In this document: one piece after another, positions 50,979 through 59,841 of the stretch
How the letters are laid out: each line of letters starts with the position of its first letter
Position numbering within the stretch: position 1 is the first letter of the stretch
Notes under the pieces: model-generated
Seen by the model: the letters and a program-made list of their open reading frames with translations, nothing else
What the model was told of the DNA's origin: nothing
Databases searched by the model: none
Assembly: GCA_040216885.1 (NCBI GenBank)
Contig: JAVJOG010000018.1
Location: forward strand, 16,126-80,125
Origin: Parvibaculum sp040216885
GTDB lineage: Bacteria; Pseudomonadota; Alphaproteobacteria; Parvibaculales; Parvibaculaceae
Direction: 5' to 3'
Length of the DNA: 64,000 nt
Program-made: the position numbers and the translations under genes

Positions 50979-53231
50979 ATGAATCCGACGCCTGCATTCC
51001 GCAGACTTTCCGCGATCCTGCCGGGCCTTGTGCTTGTGCTCGGGCTCGCCGCCGCAATCTACGATCCGCGCGGCGCGGGGAGCGTCTTGCAGAACGAGGT
51101 CTTCGACCTCTATCAGCAGATCCTGCCGCGTGAAGCCGAAGCCACAGGCCCGCGCGCCGTCTATATCGACATCGACGGCGAGACCGCGAAGCGCTATGGC
51201 GCCTGGCCCTGGCCGCGCAAGCGCCTGGCCGAGCTTGCCGACCGCGTGCGCGACGCCGGCGCCTCGGCCATCCTGATCGATGCGGCGCTTTCCGAACCCG
51301 ACCCGACCGCGATCCGTGAACTGATGCGCCTCTGGACGCCGCTGCCGGCGGAAAGCGACTTTATCGGCGCGTTGCAAAACCTGCCCGACCACGACCGGGA
51401 ACTGGCCGCGCGGCTTCGCGAGACGCCGTCGATCCTTTCCTTCGTGCCCGGCAAAACCGCCTTCGACGGACAACACGCACCGGCCCTGCCCGCAGCGGTT
51501 GCGCCGCAGGGCGGCGATCCGCGGCACTACATGCACGACTACAAGACCTGGCGGCCAACGCTTGCGCCCTTCGAGGCGGCGGCACGCGGTGTCGGCGCGA
51601 GCCTGCCGGACGGCGCGCCGGGCGCACGCGTGCGCGAGCTGCCGCTGCTCGTCAACCTGAACGGAAAACTCCATCCCTCGAACGTGCTCGAAACGCTGCG
51701 CGTGGCGCGCGGCGGCACGGGCTACCGCGCCATCGTCGCGGCGCCCGAGAGCGGCTTCTCCTTCGAGATGGAGCCCGGCATCGAGCGCGTCGAGATCGAC
51801 GGTACGCCGCTCGTCGCACAGACGACGCGGGACGGCAAGCTGCGGCTCTATTTTGGACGCGACGACACGCGAAGCGCCGTTTCCGCCTGGAAACTGCTGG
51901 CGCGAACTGCGGATGTGCCGCCGCTCGAAGGCCGTGTCGCCGTGATCGGCGTGTCGGCCAACGGCAGCGAACGCCTTTTCGACACGCCCGCCGGCACCGC
52001 GCTCGCCTCCGGCGCCATCGCCGCCAGTGCCATCGACCAGATCGCCGGCGGTCATTTTCTGGTTCGTCCGGGTTGGGCGGCAAGTGCCGAACAGCTTTTC
52101 ATTTTCCTCGGCGGCATCCTCGTCATTCTGGTCGTGCGACGCTTCCGCTTTCGCTGGGGCTTCATCCTGACGCTGCTGCTGATCGCCGGCGGTGCCTATG
52201 GCTCGTGGTGGGCGTTCGAGAACCATCGCTGGCTGATCGACCCGGCATTGGGCGGCACGACGCTGCTGCTGGCCTGCCTGACGGGCGCGCTGATGACCCG
52301 GCTGCACACCGAAGACGAGATCCGCTTCGTCGAAACGCAGTTCGGCCGCCGGCTCTCGGCATCGGGCCTGGCGAAAATGAAATCCAATCCGCGCCTGATC
52401 CGCGCCGAGGGCGCATTGCGCGACGTGACCTCGGTGGTGGCCGGCCTGCGCGGCTTCAACATCATCGCCGACCGCTATCTCGAGGATCCGACGGCCTATG
52501 CCGACATTCTGAACCGCTTCTTCTCGCCGATGACCAAGATCGTGCAGGACCGCAACGGCATGGTGGATCGCGGCGTCGGCGACACGCTTTATGCGGTCTG
52601 GAACGCGCCGCTCGACGTCTCCGACCACGCCTCGAAAGGCTGCGACGCGGCGCTGCGCATGGTCGAAAACCTCGAAGCCCTTAATGAATTCCTCGAGGAA
52701 GACGCGCGCCGCCAGCATCTGAGCCATGTGCCGCTGAGCCTCTCCATCGGCATCGATACCGGCACAGCCATCACCGGCAACATGGGCGCCGTGCAACGCT
52801 TCGACTACGGCGTGCTGGGCGAGCCTGTGAGCTTTGCCGCCTATCTGCAGCGCAACGCCCGCCACTACGGCCCCGCAATCATCGTCGGCGAAGGCGCGCA
52901 AAAGGCCGTCGGCGCGCGTTATGCGCTGCTCGAAATCGACCTCGTATCGACGCCACGCCATCCGGAAGGCCGCCGCGTCTATGCGCTGCTCGGCGATCCG
53001 ATCATGCGCGCCAATCCGAAATTCCGCGCACTTCAGGAAGCCCATGCGCTGATCTTCTCGGCCTATCGCAACCAGCGCTGGGCGGAAGCGCGCGCTGCCA
53101 TCGCCGAATGCCGCAAGCTCAACGGCGCCATCCCGACGCTCTATGATTTCTACGAAGGGCGCATTGCCGCCTATGAGGCCAATCCGCCCGGCGATCACTG
53201 GAACGGCGCCTTCTTCGCCGGTCGCGTCTAG
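50979..53231 (+). CDS. CHASE2 membrane protein with degenerate class III cyclase domain
   Basis: A 750-residue protein: N-terminal transmembrane helix (residues about 11-27), periplasmic CHASE2 domain (about 35-350), three more membrane helices (about 365-450), then a class III nucleotide-cyclase homology domain (about 478-680). Several catalytic positions are changed: the first metal Asp of the FxDIxGF motif is Gly489 (VVAGLRGF), the transition-state Asn is Ser618 and the Arg is Tyr622 (GEPVSFAAYL). The second metal Asp is kept (GDTLYAVW, Asp535). It may bind nucleotide or act as a sensor without cyclising. Confidence 0.87.
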   Translation: MNPTPAFRRLSAILPGLVLVLGLAAAIYDPRGAGSVLQNEVFDLYQQILPREAEATGPRAVYIDIDGETAKRYGAWPWPRKRLAELADRVRDAGASAILIDAALSEPDPTAIRELMRLWTPLPAESDFIGALQNLPDHDRELAARLRETPSILSFVPGKTAFDGQHAPALPAAVAPQGGDPRHYMHDYKTWRPTLAPFEAAARGVGASLPDGAPGARVRELPLLVNLNGKLHPSNVLETLRVARGGTGYRAIVAAPESGFSFEMEPGIERVEIDGTPLVAQTTRDGKLRLYFGRDDTRSAVSAWKLLARTADVPPLEGRVAVIGVSANGSERLFDTPAGTALASGAIAASAIDQIAGGHFLVRPGWAASAEQLFIFLGGILVILVVRRFRFRWGFILTLLLIAGGAYGSWWAFENHRWLIDPALGGTTLLLACLTGALMTRLHTEDEIRFVETQFGRRLSASGLAKMKSNPRLIRAEGALRDVTSVVAGLRGFNIIADRYLEDPTAYADILNRFFSPMTKIVQDRNGMVDRGVGDTLYAVWNAPLDVSDHASKGCDAALRMVENLEALNEFLEEDARRQHLSHVPLSLSIGIDTGTAITGNMGAVQRFDYGVLGEPVSFAAYLQRNARHYGPAIIVGEGAQKAVGARYALLEIDLVSTPRHPEGRRVYALLGDPIMRANPKFRALQEAHALIFSAYRNQRWAEARAAIAECRKLNGAIPTLYDFYEGRIAAYEANPPGDHWNGAFFAGRV

Positions 53232-53325
53232 CCGCCCCGCCGTTCCAATACGGGGCTTGGCGGCGGCGCGCCCGCGCGCCATGATCGCGCTTCGATTCCA
53301 ATGGGTAACGAGGCCGCCCCCCTCC

Positions 53326-54309
53326 ATGCGCGAGATCGACGCCGACATCGAATCCTGGCCGATCGCCGGCGCCTTCACGATTTCGCGCGGTTCGAAGACC
53401 GAAGCCCGGATCATCGTCGTGAAACTGCGCGAAAACGGCGTGACGGGACGTGGCGAATGCGTGCCCTATGCGCGTTATGGCGAAACCGAAAAGGACACGC
53501 TGGCCGCGATCCGCGCCCTGCAACCCCGGATTTCCGACGGGCTGACGCGCGAGGAGTTGCAACGCGCGATACCGCGCGGCGCGGCGCGCAACGCGATCGA
53601 CTGCGCGATGTGGGATCTCGAAGCCCGGCAGGCGCAGTGTCCGGTCTGGAAGCTCGCCGGCCTCACCGAACCGGGACCCGTGACCACCGCCTACACGCTG
53701 AGCCTCGCCGCGCCCGACGCGATGCGCGAGGCGGCGCGCGAAAATACGCACCGCCCGCTGCTGAAGCTGAAACTCGGCGGCGGCCCGGACGACATTGCCC
53801 GCGTGGAAGCGGTGCGCGACGGCGCGCCGAACGCGACGCTGATTGTCGATGCGAACGAGGGTTGGAAGGCAGACGACGTGTTGCCGATGGCCCGCGAACT
53901 GGCGCGGCTGGGCGTGGCGCTGATCGAGCAGCCGCTGCCGGCAAAGGACGACGAGGCGCTGCGCGGGATCGGCTCGCCCGTGCCGCTCTGCGCCGACGAA
54001 AGCGCGCATGGCCTTGAAGGCATGAAGCGGCTGGTGGGCCTCTACGACTTCATCAACGTCAAGCTCGACAAGACCGGGGGGCTCACCGAAGCGTTGTCGG
54101 TGGTGCGCTGCGCGAAGCTGCGCAAGCTGCGGGTTATGGTGGGCTGCATGGTCGCGACATCTCTGGCCATGGCGCCGGCCATGCTGATCGCGCAACAGGC
54201 CGACTATGTCGACCTCGACGGGCCGTTGCTGCTGGCGAAGGACCGCGCGCCGGGCATGCGCTACGAAGGCAGCACCGTCCATCCGGCGGAACGGGAACTC
54301 TGGGGCTGA
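53326..54309 (+). CDS. Dipeptide epimerase (enolase superfamily)
   Basis: A 327-residue enolase-superfamily enzyme close to L-Ala-D/L-Glu epimerase, which recycles murein peptides. The catalytic Lys pair is LLKLKLGG, metal ligands are in LIVDANEGW, LIEQPLP and LCADES, the second Lys is in NVKLDKTGG, and DLDGPLLL near the C-terminus is the substrate-specificity loop. Length fits the family (about 320). An in-frame ATG at 53281 is possible but would add a basic extension. Confidence 0.88.
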   Translation: MREIDADIESWPIAGAFTISRGSKTEARIIVVKLRENGVTGRGECVPYARYGETEKDTLAAIRALQPRISDGLTREELQRAIPRGAARNAIDCAMWDLEARQAQCPVWKLAGLTEPGPVTTAYTLSLAAPDAMREAARENTHRPLLKLKLGGGPDDIARVEAVRDGAPNATLIVDANEGWKADDVLPMARELARLGVALIEQPLPAKDDEALRGIGSPVPLCADESAHGLEGMKRLVGLYDFINVKLDKTGGLTEALSVVRCAKLRKLRVMVGCMVATSLAMAPAMLIAQQADYVDLDGPLLLAKDRAPGMRYEGSTVHPAERELWG

Positions 54310-54315
54310 ATGCCC

Positions 54316-55326
54316 TCAGATGTTCAACACGATCTTGCCGAAATGCGAGGCGCCCTGCATCAGCCGGAACGCCTCCTGCGCTTGCGCCAGCGGGAATCTT
54401 TTGTCGATGACCGGGTGGATGTCGTTCTGTTCGATGGCGCGCGACATTTCCTCGAACTGCGTGCGGCTGCCGACCGTGATGCCGCTGATCTTGAGGTTCT
54501 GCGCGAAAATCGCCGCGACATTCACATCCTTGGTAAGGCCGGTGAGAATGCCGATGACCGCGATATGACCGCCGACGCGGGACGCCGTGATCGAGCGCGG
54601 GAAGGTGTCGGCGCCGCCAACCTCGACCACATGATCGACGCCGCGCCCGCCGGTGAGCTTGCGCGCTTCCATTTCCCAGTTCGGGGTTGCCTTGTAGTTG
54701 ATCGCATCGTCGGCGCCGAGCTTCTTCGCCCGTTCGATCTTCTCGTCCGACGAGGACGTGACGATGACGCGCGCACCCATCGCCTTGGCGAATTGCAGCG
54801 CGAAAATCGAAACGCCGCCGGTTCCCTGCACCAGCACCGTGTCGCCGGCCTTGATGTTGCCCTCGACCACCAGCGCCCGCCAGGCGGTGAGCGCCGCGCA
54901 AGGGAGACAGGCAACTTCGGCATCCGACAGGTTCGACGGCGCCTTCGACATGCCCTCGGCGGAAAGCACCATATATTCCTGCGCGCAACCGTCGATCGGG
55001 CTGCCAAGCGCCGTGGCGCCGAGAAGCTCGGCGACGGGCCCGCCGGAAATCCAGCCCTGGAAAAAGCTCGGCGCGACGCGGTCGCCTTTTTTCAGGCGCG
55101 TGACGCCCTCGCCGACTTCCACCACTTCGCCGCAACCGTCCGACAGCGGCACAAACGGCAGCAGTTTCGGATTTCCGCCGAAGGTGACGGTGGCGAGATC
55201 GCGGTAGTTGAGCGAGCCGGCTTTCATTTTCAGAACGACCTGTCCCGGCCCCGCCTTCGGAACGTCGCGGTCCTTGAGATTCAGATTTTCGATCCCGAAA
55301 CCGTTTTCGAGCACCAGCGCGCGCAT
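54316..55326 (-). CDS. MDR-family NAD(P)-dependent alcohol dehydrogenase
   Basis: A 336-residue medium-chain dehydrogenase/reductase. The GroES-like N-domain contains LNYRDLATVTFGGNPKLLPFVPLSDGCGEVVEVGEGV, and the Rossmann motif is VLVQGTGGVSIFALQFAKAMGARVI. The usual catalytic Cys is Asn (LNYRD) as in the zinc-independent quinone-reductase-like branch. Good ribosome site (GGAGGAAA). Substrate unknown. Converges with the epimerase gene. Confidence 0.9.
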   Translation of the reverse strand: MRALVLENGFGIENLNLKDRDVPKAGPGQVVLKMKAGSLNYRDLATVTFGGNPKLLPFVPLSDGCGEVVEVGEGVTRLKKGDRVAPSFFQGWISGGPVAELLGATALGSPIDGCAQEYMVLSAEGMSKAPSNLSDAEVACLPCAALTAWRALVVEGNIKAGDTVLVQGTGGVSIFALQFAKAMGARVIVTSSSDEKIERAKKLGADDAINYKATPNWEMEARKLTGGRGVDHVVEVGGADTFPRSITASRVGGHIAVIGILTGLTKDVNVAAIFAQNLKISGITVGSRTQFEEMSRAIEQNDIHPVIDKRFPLAQAQEAFRLMQGASHFGKIVLNI

Positions 55327-55426
55327 GAGATTTCCTCCAACAGACAATGCTTTTGCAGCAAAAACTGGCGCATCCGCGAGCAAAGTCAATCAGGCGAAAT
55401 TTGACGTAAGGTCGCGCTGGCCGATG

Positions 55427-56284
55427 TCAGCGCGGCGCATCGCCCTTGATCTGGGTGCGGTGCATGACGCGGCGCTCGCGCCCGTCGAAACCGTCGCGAC
55501 GGTGAATGGCGCAGCGATTGTCCCAGATCAGCATGTCGCCGACCGCCCATTGATGCGTCCATGAAAATTCCGGCTTCGCGCAATGCGCCCACAACCGGTC
55601 GAGAAGTTGTTCGCTTTCCTCGACGGGAAGTCCCTCAAGATAGCCGTTGAGACGGCGGCCGAGATAAAGCGCTTTGCCGCCGGTCGCCGGATGGGTGCGG
55701 ATCGTCGGATGCTTTGCGCCAGGCGCCGTGCGCACATCGAGAACGGCATCGGCGCCGGCACGCAACTCGCCGACACTGGTGGTGCTTGCATCGTGATTGC
55801 AGCTGCGGCCATCGATGGCGGCGCGCAAATCGTCGGGCAAGGCTTCGAGCGCCTTGTACATATTGGCGAAACTGGTGTCCCCGCCGGTCCTCGGAATTTC
55901 CAGCGAATAGAGCACGCTCGCCATCGGCGGCGCCGCCACATAGGACATGTCGGTATGCCATTCGGCTTCCTTGTCGCCGAGCGCGCCGATGGGCTTTCCG
56001 TTTTCGAGCACGTTGGAGATGATCCAGATTTCCGGCCGCGACTTTTCCTGCGCGCCCGCCATGTCGTTGGCGCTGGCGGGCGCGATGTCGAGCTCACCGA
56101 AATGCCGCGAAAACCGGATCAGGTCGTCGTCGGAAAGATTCTGGCCGCGAAACAGCAGCACGATATGGTCGTACCAGGCCTGCTGGATCGCCATGAAGGC
56201 GTCATCGGTCAACGGCTTTGCGAGATCGACGCCGCGAACCTCAGCACCCAGGGCGGACCGGCTTGGGATAATCTCGATTGTCAT
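55427..56284 (-). CDS. TauD/TfdA-family Fe(II)/2-oxoglutarate dioxygenase
   Basis: A 285-residue dioxygenase. The iron-binding triad is H-x-D in EWHTDMSYVAAPPMASVL and the distal His in RCAIHRRDGF; the 2-oxoglutarate Arg is in the terminal RRVMHRTQIKG. The start EIIPSRSALGAEVRGVDLAKPL is typical of TauD/TfdA. Its start overlaps the end of the MFS gene by 44 bp, so the two are co-translated; the transporter may import its substrate, possibly a sulfonate or aryloxy acid. Confidence 0.93.
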   Translation of the reverse strand: MTIEIIPSRSALGAEVRGVDLAKPLTDDAFMAIQQAWYDHIVLLFRGQNLSDDDLIRFSRHFGELDIAPASANDMAGAQEKSRPEIWIISNVLENGKPIGALGDKEAEWHTDMSYVAAPPMASVLYSLEIPRTGGDTSFANMYKALEALPDDLRAAIDGRSCNHDASTTSVGELRAGADAVLDVRTAPGAKHPTIRTHPATGGKALYLGRRLNGYLEGLPVEESEQLLDRLWAHCAKPEFSWTHQWAVGDMLIWDNRCAIHRRDGFDGRERRVMHRTQIKGDAPR

Positions 56285-57467
56285 GTTCTTCGTCGTCCTC
56301 GGTTTCCTCGACCAGCGCGCCGCCGTTCCAGCGTGCCGCAACATAGAGCGCGCCCGCAAGCCCCAGCGCGCCGGCCGCCGCCGACAGCAGATAGGCCTGC
56401 GGCCCATAGACCTGATAGATGGGGCCGGCGATCAGCGTCACTACCCCCATGATAACGCCGGAAGAGAGCGCGCCGTAAAGGCTTTGCGCCGTCGCGGCCA
56501 GCGACTTCGGCGCGGCGGCGGCAACAAAATACATTGCCCCCAGATGCGCGGCGCAGAATGTGAGCGCATGGAGGATCTGCAACCCGAAAAGCGCCCAGAG
56601 CGGCGGATCGAAAGCCGTGAAGGTCCAGCGCAGGATGGCGGCCCCCGCAGCGATGGCAAGCAGCGAGGCGGCACTGAAGCGTTTCAGCACCCGCGCGGAG
56701 AAGGCAAAAAGGATGATCTCGGCGACGATGCCGACCGCCCAGAGAATGCCGATCAGATTCTCGCCATAGCCGAGGCGCAGCCAGTTGAGCGTCCCGAAGG
56801 CGTAGTAGACTGCATGGGTCGACTGGATGAGGCTCGCCGTCAGCAAGCCAACGAAGAAGATCGGGTGCCGCGCGATGGCGAGCGACGCCTGAAGCTGACC
56901 GCCCGGCCGACGTTTGCGCTTCTTCGCCGGACGTTCCTTGACCAGCAGATGCGCGCCGGCAAGGCCGAGCGCGATCGAGCCGATCATGCAGAGAATGACG
57001 ATGGAGGCCGGGTTCCATTCGAGCAGCCAGCCGCCGCCCGTCGCCGCGATGATGAAGGTGATCGAACACCAGAGCCGGACGCGGCCGTAATCGACGCCCT
57101 GCTCCTGCGTCGCGCGCATCGCGATCGATTCGAGAAGCGGCGTGACCGAGGGCCAGAGCGACATCAGCAGCGCCGCGACGATGAAGATCGGCCAGAAGCC
57201 GTCGGTCAGCAGAAAGAGCGAAACGGTGGCGAGCGAGGCCCAGGAAAGTGCGATCGCGACGCCACGCCGGTTTTCCCAGCGGTCGGCGACGAAGGCGAAG
57301 ACCGGCCCCGCGACGATGCGCAGGAACATCGTGGCCGCCAGCACCAGCGCGATGTCCTCGGGACCGAGCCCCTTCGACTTCAGCCAGACCGGAAAGAACG
57401 GCAGGTTGATGCCGCCGAAGAAACAAAGCGAGCCGTAGAAGATCGACAGGCGGAGGGAGAGCGACAT
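56241..57467 (-). CDS. MFS transporter (HcaT-like)
   Basis: A 408-residue major facilitator with about 12 membrane helices, of the MFS_1-like/HcaT group (start LRLSIFYGSLCFFGGINLPFFPVWL; VDYGRVRLWCSITFI is the conserved loop). The C-terminus is cytoplasmic and acidic. It precedes and overlaps the TauD-type dioxygenase gene. The ATG at 57467 is chosen; ten further residues upstream look unlike the family. Confidence 0.9.
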   Translation of the reverse strand: MSLSLRLSIFYGSLCFFGGINLPFFPVWLKSKGLGPEDIALVLAATMFLRIVAGPVFAFVADRWENRRGVAIALSWASLATVSLFLLTDGFWPIFIVAALLMSLWPSVTPLLESIAMRATQEQGVDYGRVRLWCSITFIIAATGGGWLLEWNPASIVILCMIGSIALGLAGAHLLVKERPAKKRKRRPGGQLQASLAIARHPIFFVGLLTASLIQSTHAVYYAFGTLNWLRLGYGENLIGILWAVGIVAEIILFAFSARVLKRFSAASLLAIAAGAAILRWTFTAFDPPLWALFGLQILHALTFCAAHLGAMYFVAAAAPKSLAATAQSLYGALSSGVIMGVVTLIAGPIYQVYGPQAYLLSAAAGALGLAGALYVAARWNGGALVEETEDDEEHDNRDYPKPVRPGC

Positions 57468-57555
57468 GATGCGCGGGGTTCCGGTGGGACCGCACACTCA
57501 TAGCGCGCCGGACCGGGCGGCGGGAAGCGGGATTCGCGCGGGGGGCGCTGCCGCC

Positions 57556-57756
57556 CTACCCCAATGAAGGGAAGGGCAGCTTCCGCCGCTCGGTTGCGTC
57601 CACGAGATAGTCCCAGATGCGCGCCTCGAGCGGCCCGGCCCAGGGCGCCTTCGATGCCTCGACATATGTTTGCAGCGCGACAAGAAGTCCGGTGAGCGCC
57701 GCATTGGCCAGATCGAGCGCCTTGATGCGCAACGAGGCGTCGCGCGAGGCCGGCAT
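57556..57756 (-). CDS. Small hypothetical protein
   Basis: A 66-residue ORF with helical, protein-like composition (LDLANAALTGLLVALQTYVEAS, PWAGPLEARIWDYLVDATERRKL) and no recognised family. An in-frame stop lies ten codons upstream, so the ATG is the only plausible start, but no clear ribosome site is seen. Possibly real; evidence is composition only. Confidence 0.4.
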   Translation of the reverse strand: MPASRDASLRIKALDLANAALTGLLVALQTYVEASKAPWAGPLEARIWDYLVDATERRKLPFPSLG

Positions 57757-57849
57757 CGCGGCGCTGATGCAGGCCGGACGCTAGATCGCATTGCGCGCGG
57801 CGCCGCTTTCGCCGATGCTCAGGCAAACGGAATTGCGGAGGAAAATCGC

Positions 57850-58227
57850 ATGCGGCTCTGGCTGACCATCGGCGCATTGAGCGGGCTTTTGTCGGTGGCG
57901 CTCGGCGCCTTCGCGGCGCACGGCCTGCAGGCACGTGTCGGCCCGGCGGAAATCGCCGCCTTCGAAACCGGCGCGCGCTACCAGATGTATCATGCGCTGG
58001 CGCTGATCGCGGTCGCCTGGGCGGCGTCGCAAGGCGGCGGCAACTTCGCGCAGGCCGCAGGCTGGGCCTTTCTTCTCGGCACGATCCTCTTTTCGGGCTC
58101 ACTCTACTATCTCGGCCTCACCGGCAGCCGCGCGCTGGTGCTGGTCACGCCGATTGGCGGCATCGCCTTTCTGGCCGGCTGGCTGGCGCTCGCCCTCTCG
58201 GCCTGGACCATGAAAAGCGGAAGTTGA
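57850..58227 (+). CDS. DUF423 inner-membrane protein
   Basis: A 125-residue protein with four membrane helices. The start RLWLTIGALSGLLSVALGAFAAHGL and the QMYHALALIAVAW motif are DUF423 signatures; the end GGIAFLAGWLALALSAW is also typical. Function unknown. The ribosome site is GGAGGAAA. Confidence 0.9.
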   Translation: MRLWLTIGALSGLLSVALGAFAAHGLQARVGPAEIAAFETGARYQMYHALALIAVAWAASQGGGNFAQAAGWAFLLGTILFSGSLYYLGLTGSRALVLVTPIGGIAFLAGWLALALSAWTMKSGS

Positions 58228-58245
58228 GTCGCCGCCTCTTGTAAT

Positions 58246-58267
58246 AAAATAGACTACGGTCTATTTT
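58246..58267. promoter_or_regulatory. Perfect TetR-type palindrome upstream of FAD oxidoreductase
   Basis: AAAATAGAC-TACG-GTCTATTTT: 9-bp perfect arms, 4-nt centre, 37 bp before the oxidoreductase start. TAGAC-N4-GTCTA is of the NemR/AcuR operator type. No TetR gene is adjacent. Confidence 0.7.
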
Positions 58268-58304
58268 CTGCCCCGGGGCCAAGAGTCGAGGCGGAGGCGA
58301 GAGC

Positions 58305-59801
58305 ATGGGCGAACGGATTCTGGTGGTTGGCGGCGGCATTGCCGGATTGTCGACCGTGCTGGCGCTGGCCCGCGCGGGCAAGGATGTGACCGTGCTGGAG
58401 CGCGACCCGCCCCCGCCGGACAGTTCGGCCGACGAGGCCTTCGAGCGATGGGAGCGCAAGGGCGTCGGCCATCTGCGCCACAGCCATGCCTTTCTGGCGC
58501 GGCTGCACATGCTGATCCGCGACAACTACCCCGAATTGATGAAAGACCTGCTCGACGCCGGCTGTCGCGAAATCCACTTCGCCGACAATCTGACGCCAAA
58601 GCTGCGCCAGCAATACGTGCCGGCACCCGGCGACGAGGACATGACGATCCTGACCAGCCGCCGCACGACGCTGGAACTGGTCATGCGCCGCTACGCGGCA
58701 CGCCAGCCCGGCATCCATTTCGAGACCGGCGCGCTGGTGCGCGGCATCCTGACCGACCGCGCGAACGGCAAGTTGCGCGTCACCGGCGCCACGGGTGAAC
58801 AGAGCGGCGAGCGGCGCGACTGGCCGGCCGACATCGTGATCGATGCCGCCGGCAAGAACAGCCAGATGATCGAATGGTTAAACGAGGCAGGCGCCGGCAT
58901 CACGGAAGAAAATGAACGCGCCGGCATCCTCTACTTCACCCGCCACTACCGGCTGCGCGACGGCATCGCCGAGCCCGAGCGCGGCAAGGTGCCCGGCGCC
59001 GGCGACCTCGGCTTCATCAAATACGGCCTCTTTCCGGCCGACAATGGCTGCTTCTCGATCACGCTGGCGGTGCCGGAAATCGAAATTGAGATGCGCAAGG
59101 CCGTCGTGCGCCCCGAAATCTTCGACGCCGTCTGCGCGCAACTGCCGGGCATCGCGCGCTGGACGTCGGCGGAAACGTCGGAGCCCATCAGCAAGGTTTT
59201 CGGCATGGGCGAACTCATCAGCCGCTGGCGTCACATGACGGTGAACGGCGAGCCGCGCGTGCTCGGTTTCTTCCCGATCGGCGACAGCGTCATCCGCACC
59301 AATCCGCTCTATGGCCGCGGCTGCTCCTTCGCCGCCATCGCCGCCGAGGCGCTGCGCGACGCGCTGGACCGCAAGGACCCCGCCGCGCGCGCCGCCTATT
59401 ATCACAAGCGCCTCGCCCTCGATCTTCGTCAGTACTATGACGATATGGTGAAGCAGGATCTGGCCGCCACAAGGCGCGCGCGCAATGCGATCGATCCCGA
59501 CTACAAGCCGGGCGTGAAGGTACGCGTCATCAAGAGTTTCGCCGAAGACGCGATCCTGCCGGCGGTGCGCAGCGACATCGAACTGCTGCGCACCTTCATG
59601 CGTGCTTTCCACATGGTTGAGCGGCCCAATCTCTGGCTGCGCGACCCGCGTAACATCTCGAAAATCCTTGCCACCTGGGCGCGCGGCAAGAGGCGCAATG
59701 CCGACTACTATCCGCCGAAGCTCGGGCCCGACCGCGACGAGATGATGAAGGTGCTGGGCCTGTCGCCGACCGCCGATGTCGAGCGCCTGAAAGCCGCATA
59801 A
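58305..59801 (+). CDS. FAD-dependent oxidoreductase
   Basis: A 498-residue flavoprotein of the squalene-monooxygenase/halogenase-like FAD-binding group. FAD motif ILVVGGGIAGLSTVLALARAGKDVTVLERD (residues 5-33), the second motif DIVIDAAGKNSQMIEWL near 175, and GFFPIGDSVIRTNPLYGRGCSFAAIAAEAL near 325, the conserved GD motif. Substrate unknown. It probably shares a transcript with the epoxide hydrolase 40 bp downstream, both under the TetR-type palindrome. Confidence 0.88.
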   Translation: MGERILVVGGGIAGLSTVLALARAGKDVTVLERDPPPPDSSADEAFERWERKGVGHLRHSHAFLARLHMLIRDNYPELMKDLLDAGCREIHFADNLTPKLRQQYVPAPGDEDMTILTSRRTTLELVMRRYAARQPGIHFETGALVRGILTDRANGKLRVTGATGEQSGERRDWPADIVIDAAGKNSQMIEWLNEAGAGITEENERAGILYFTRHYRLRDGIAEPERGKVPGAGDLGFIKYGLFPADNGCFSITLAVPEIEIEMRKAVVRPEIFDAVCAQLPGIARWTSAETSEPISKVFGMGELISRWRHMTVNGEPRVLGFFPIGDSVIRTNPLYGRGCSFAAIAAEALRDALDRKDPAARAAYYHKRLALDLRQYYDDMVKQDLAATRRARNAIDPDYKPGVKVRVIKSFAEDAILPAVRSDIELLRTFMRAFHMVERPNLWLRDPRNISKILATWARGKRRNADYYPPKLGPDRDEMMKVLGLSPTADVERLKAA

Positions 59802-59841
59802 AAATCAAACGAACAATCCGCAAAACCGGGAGGGCACGGCC

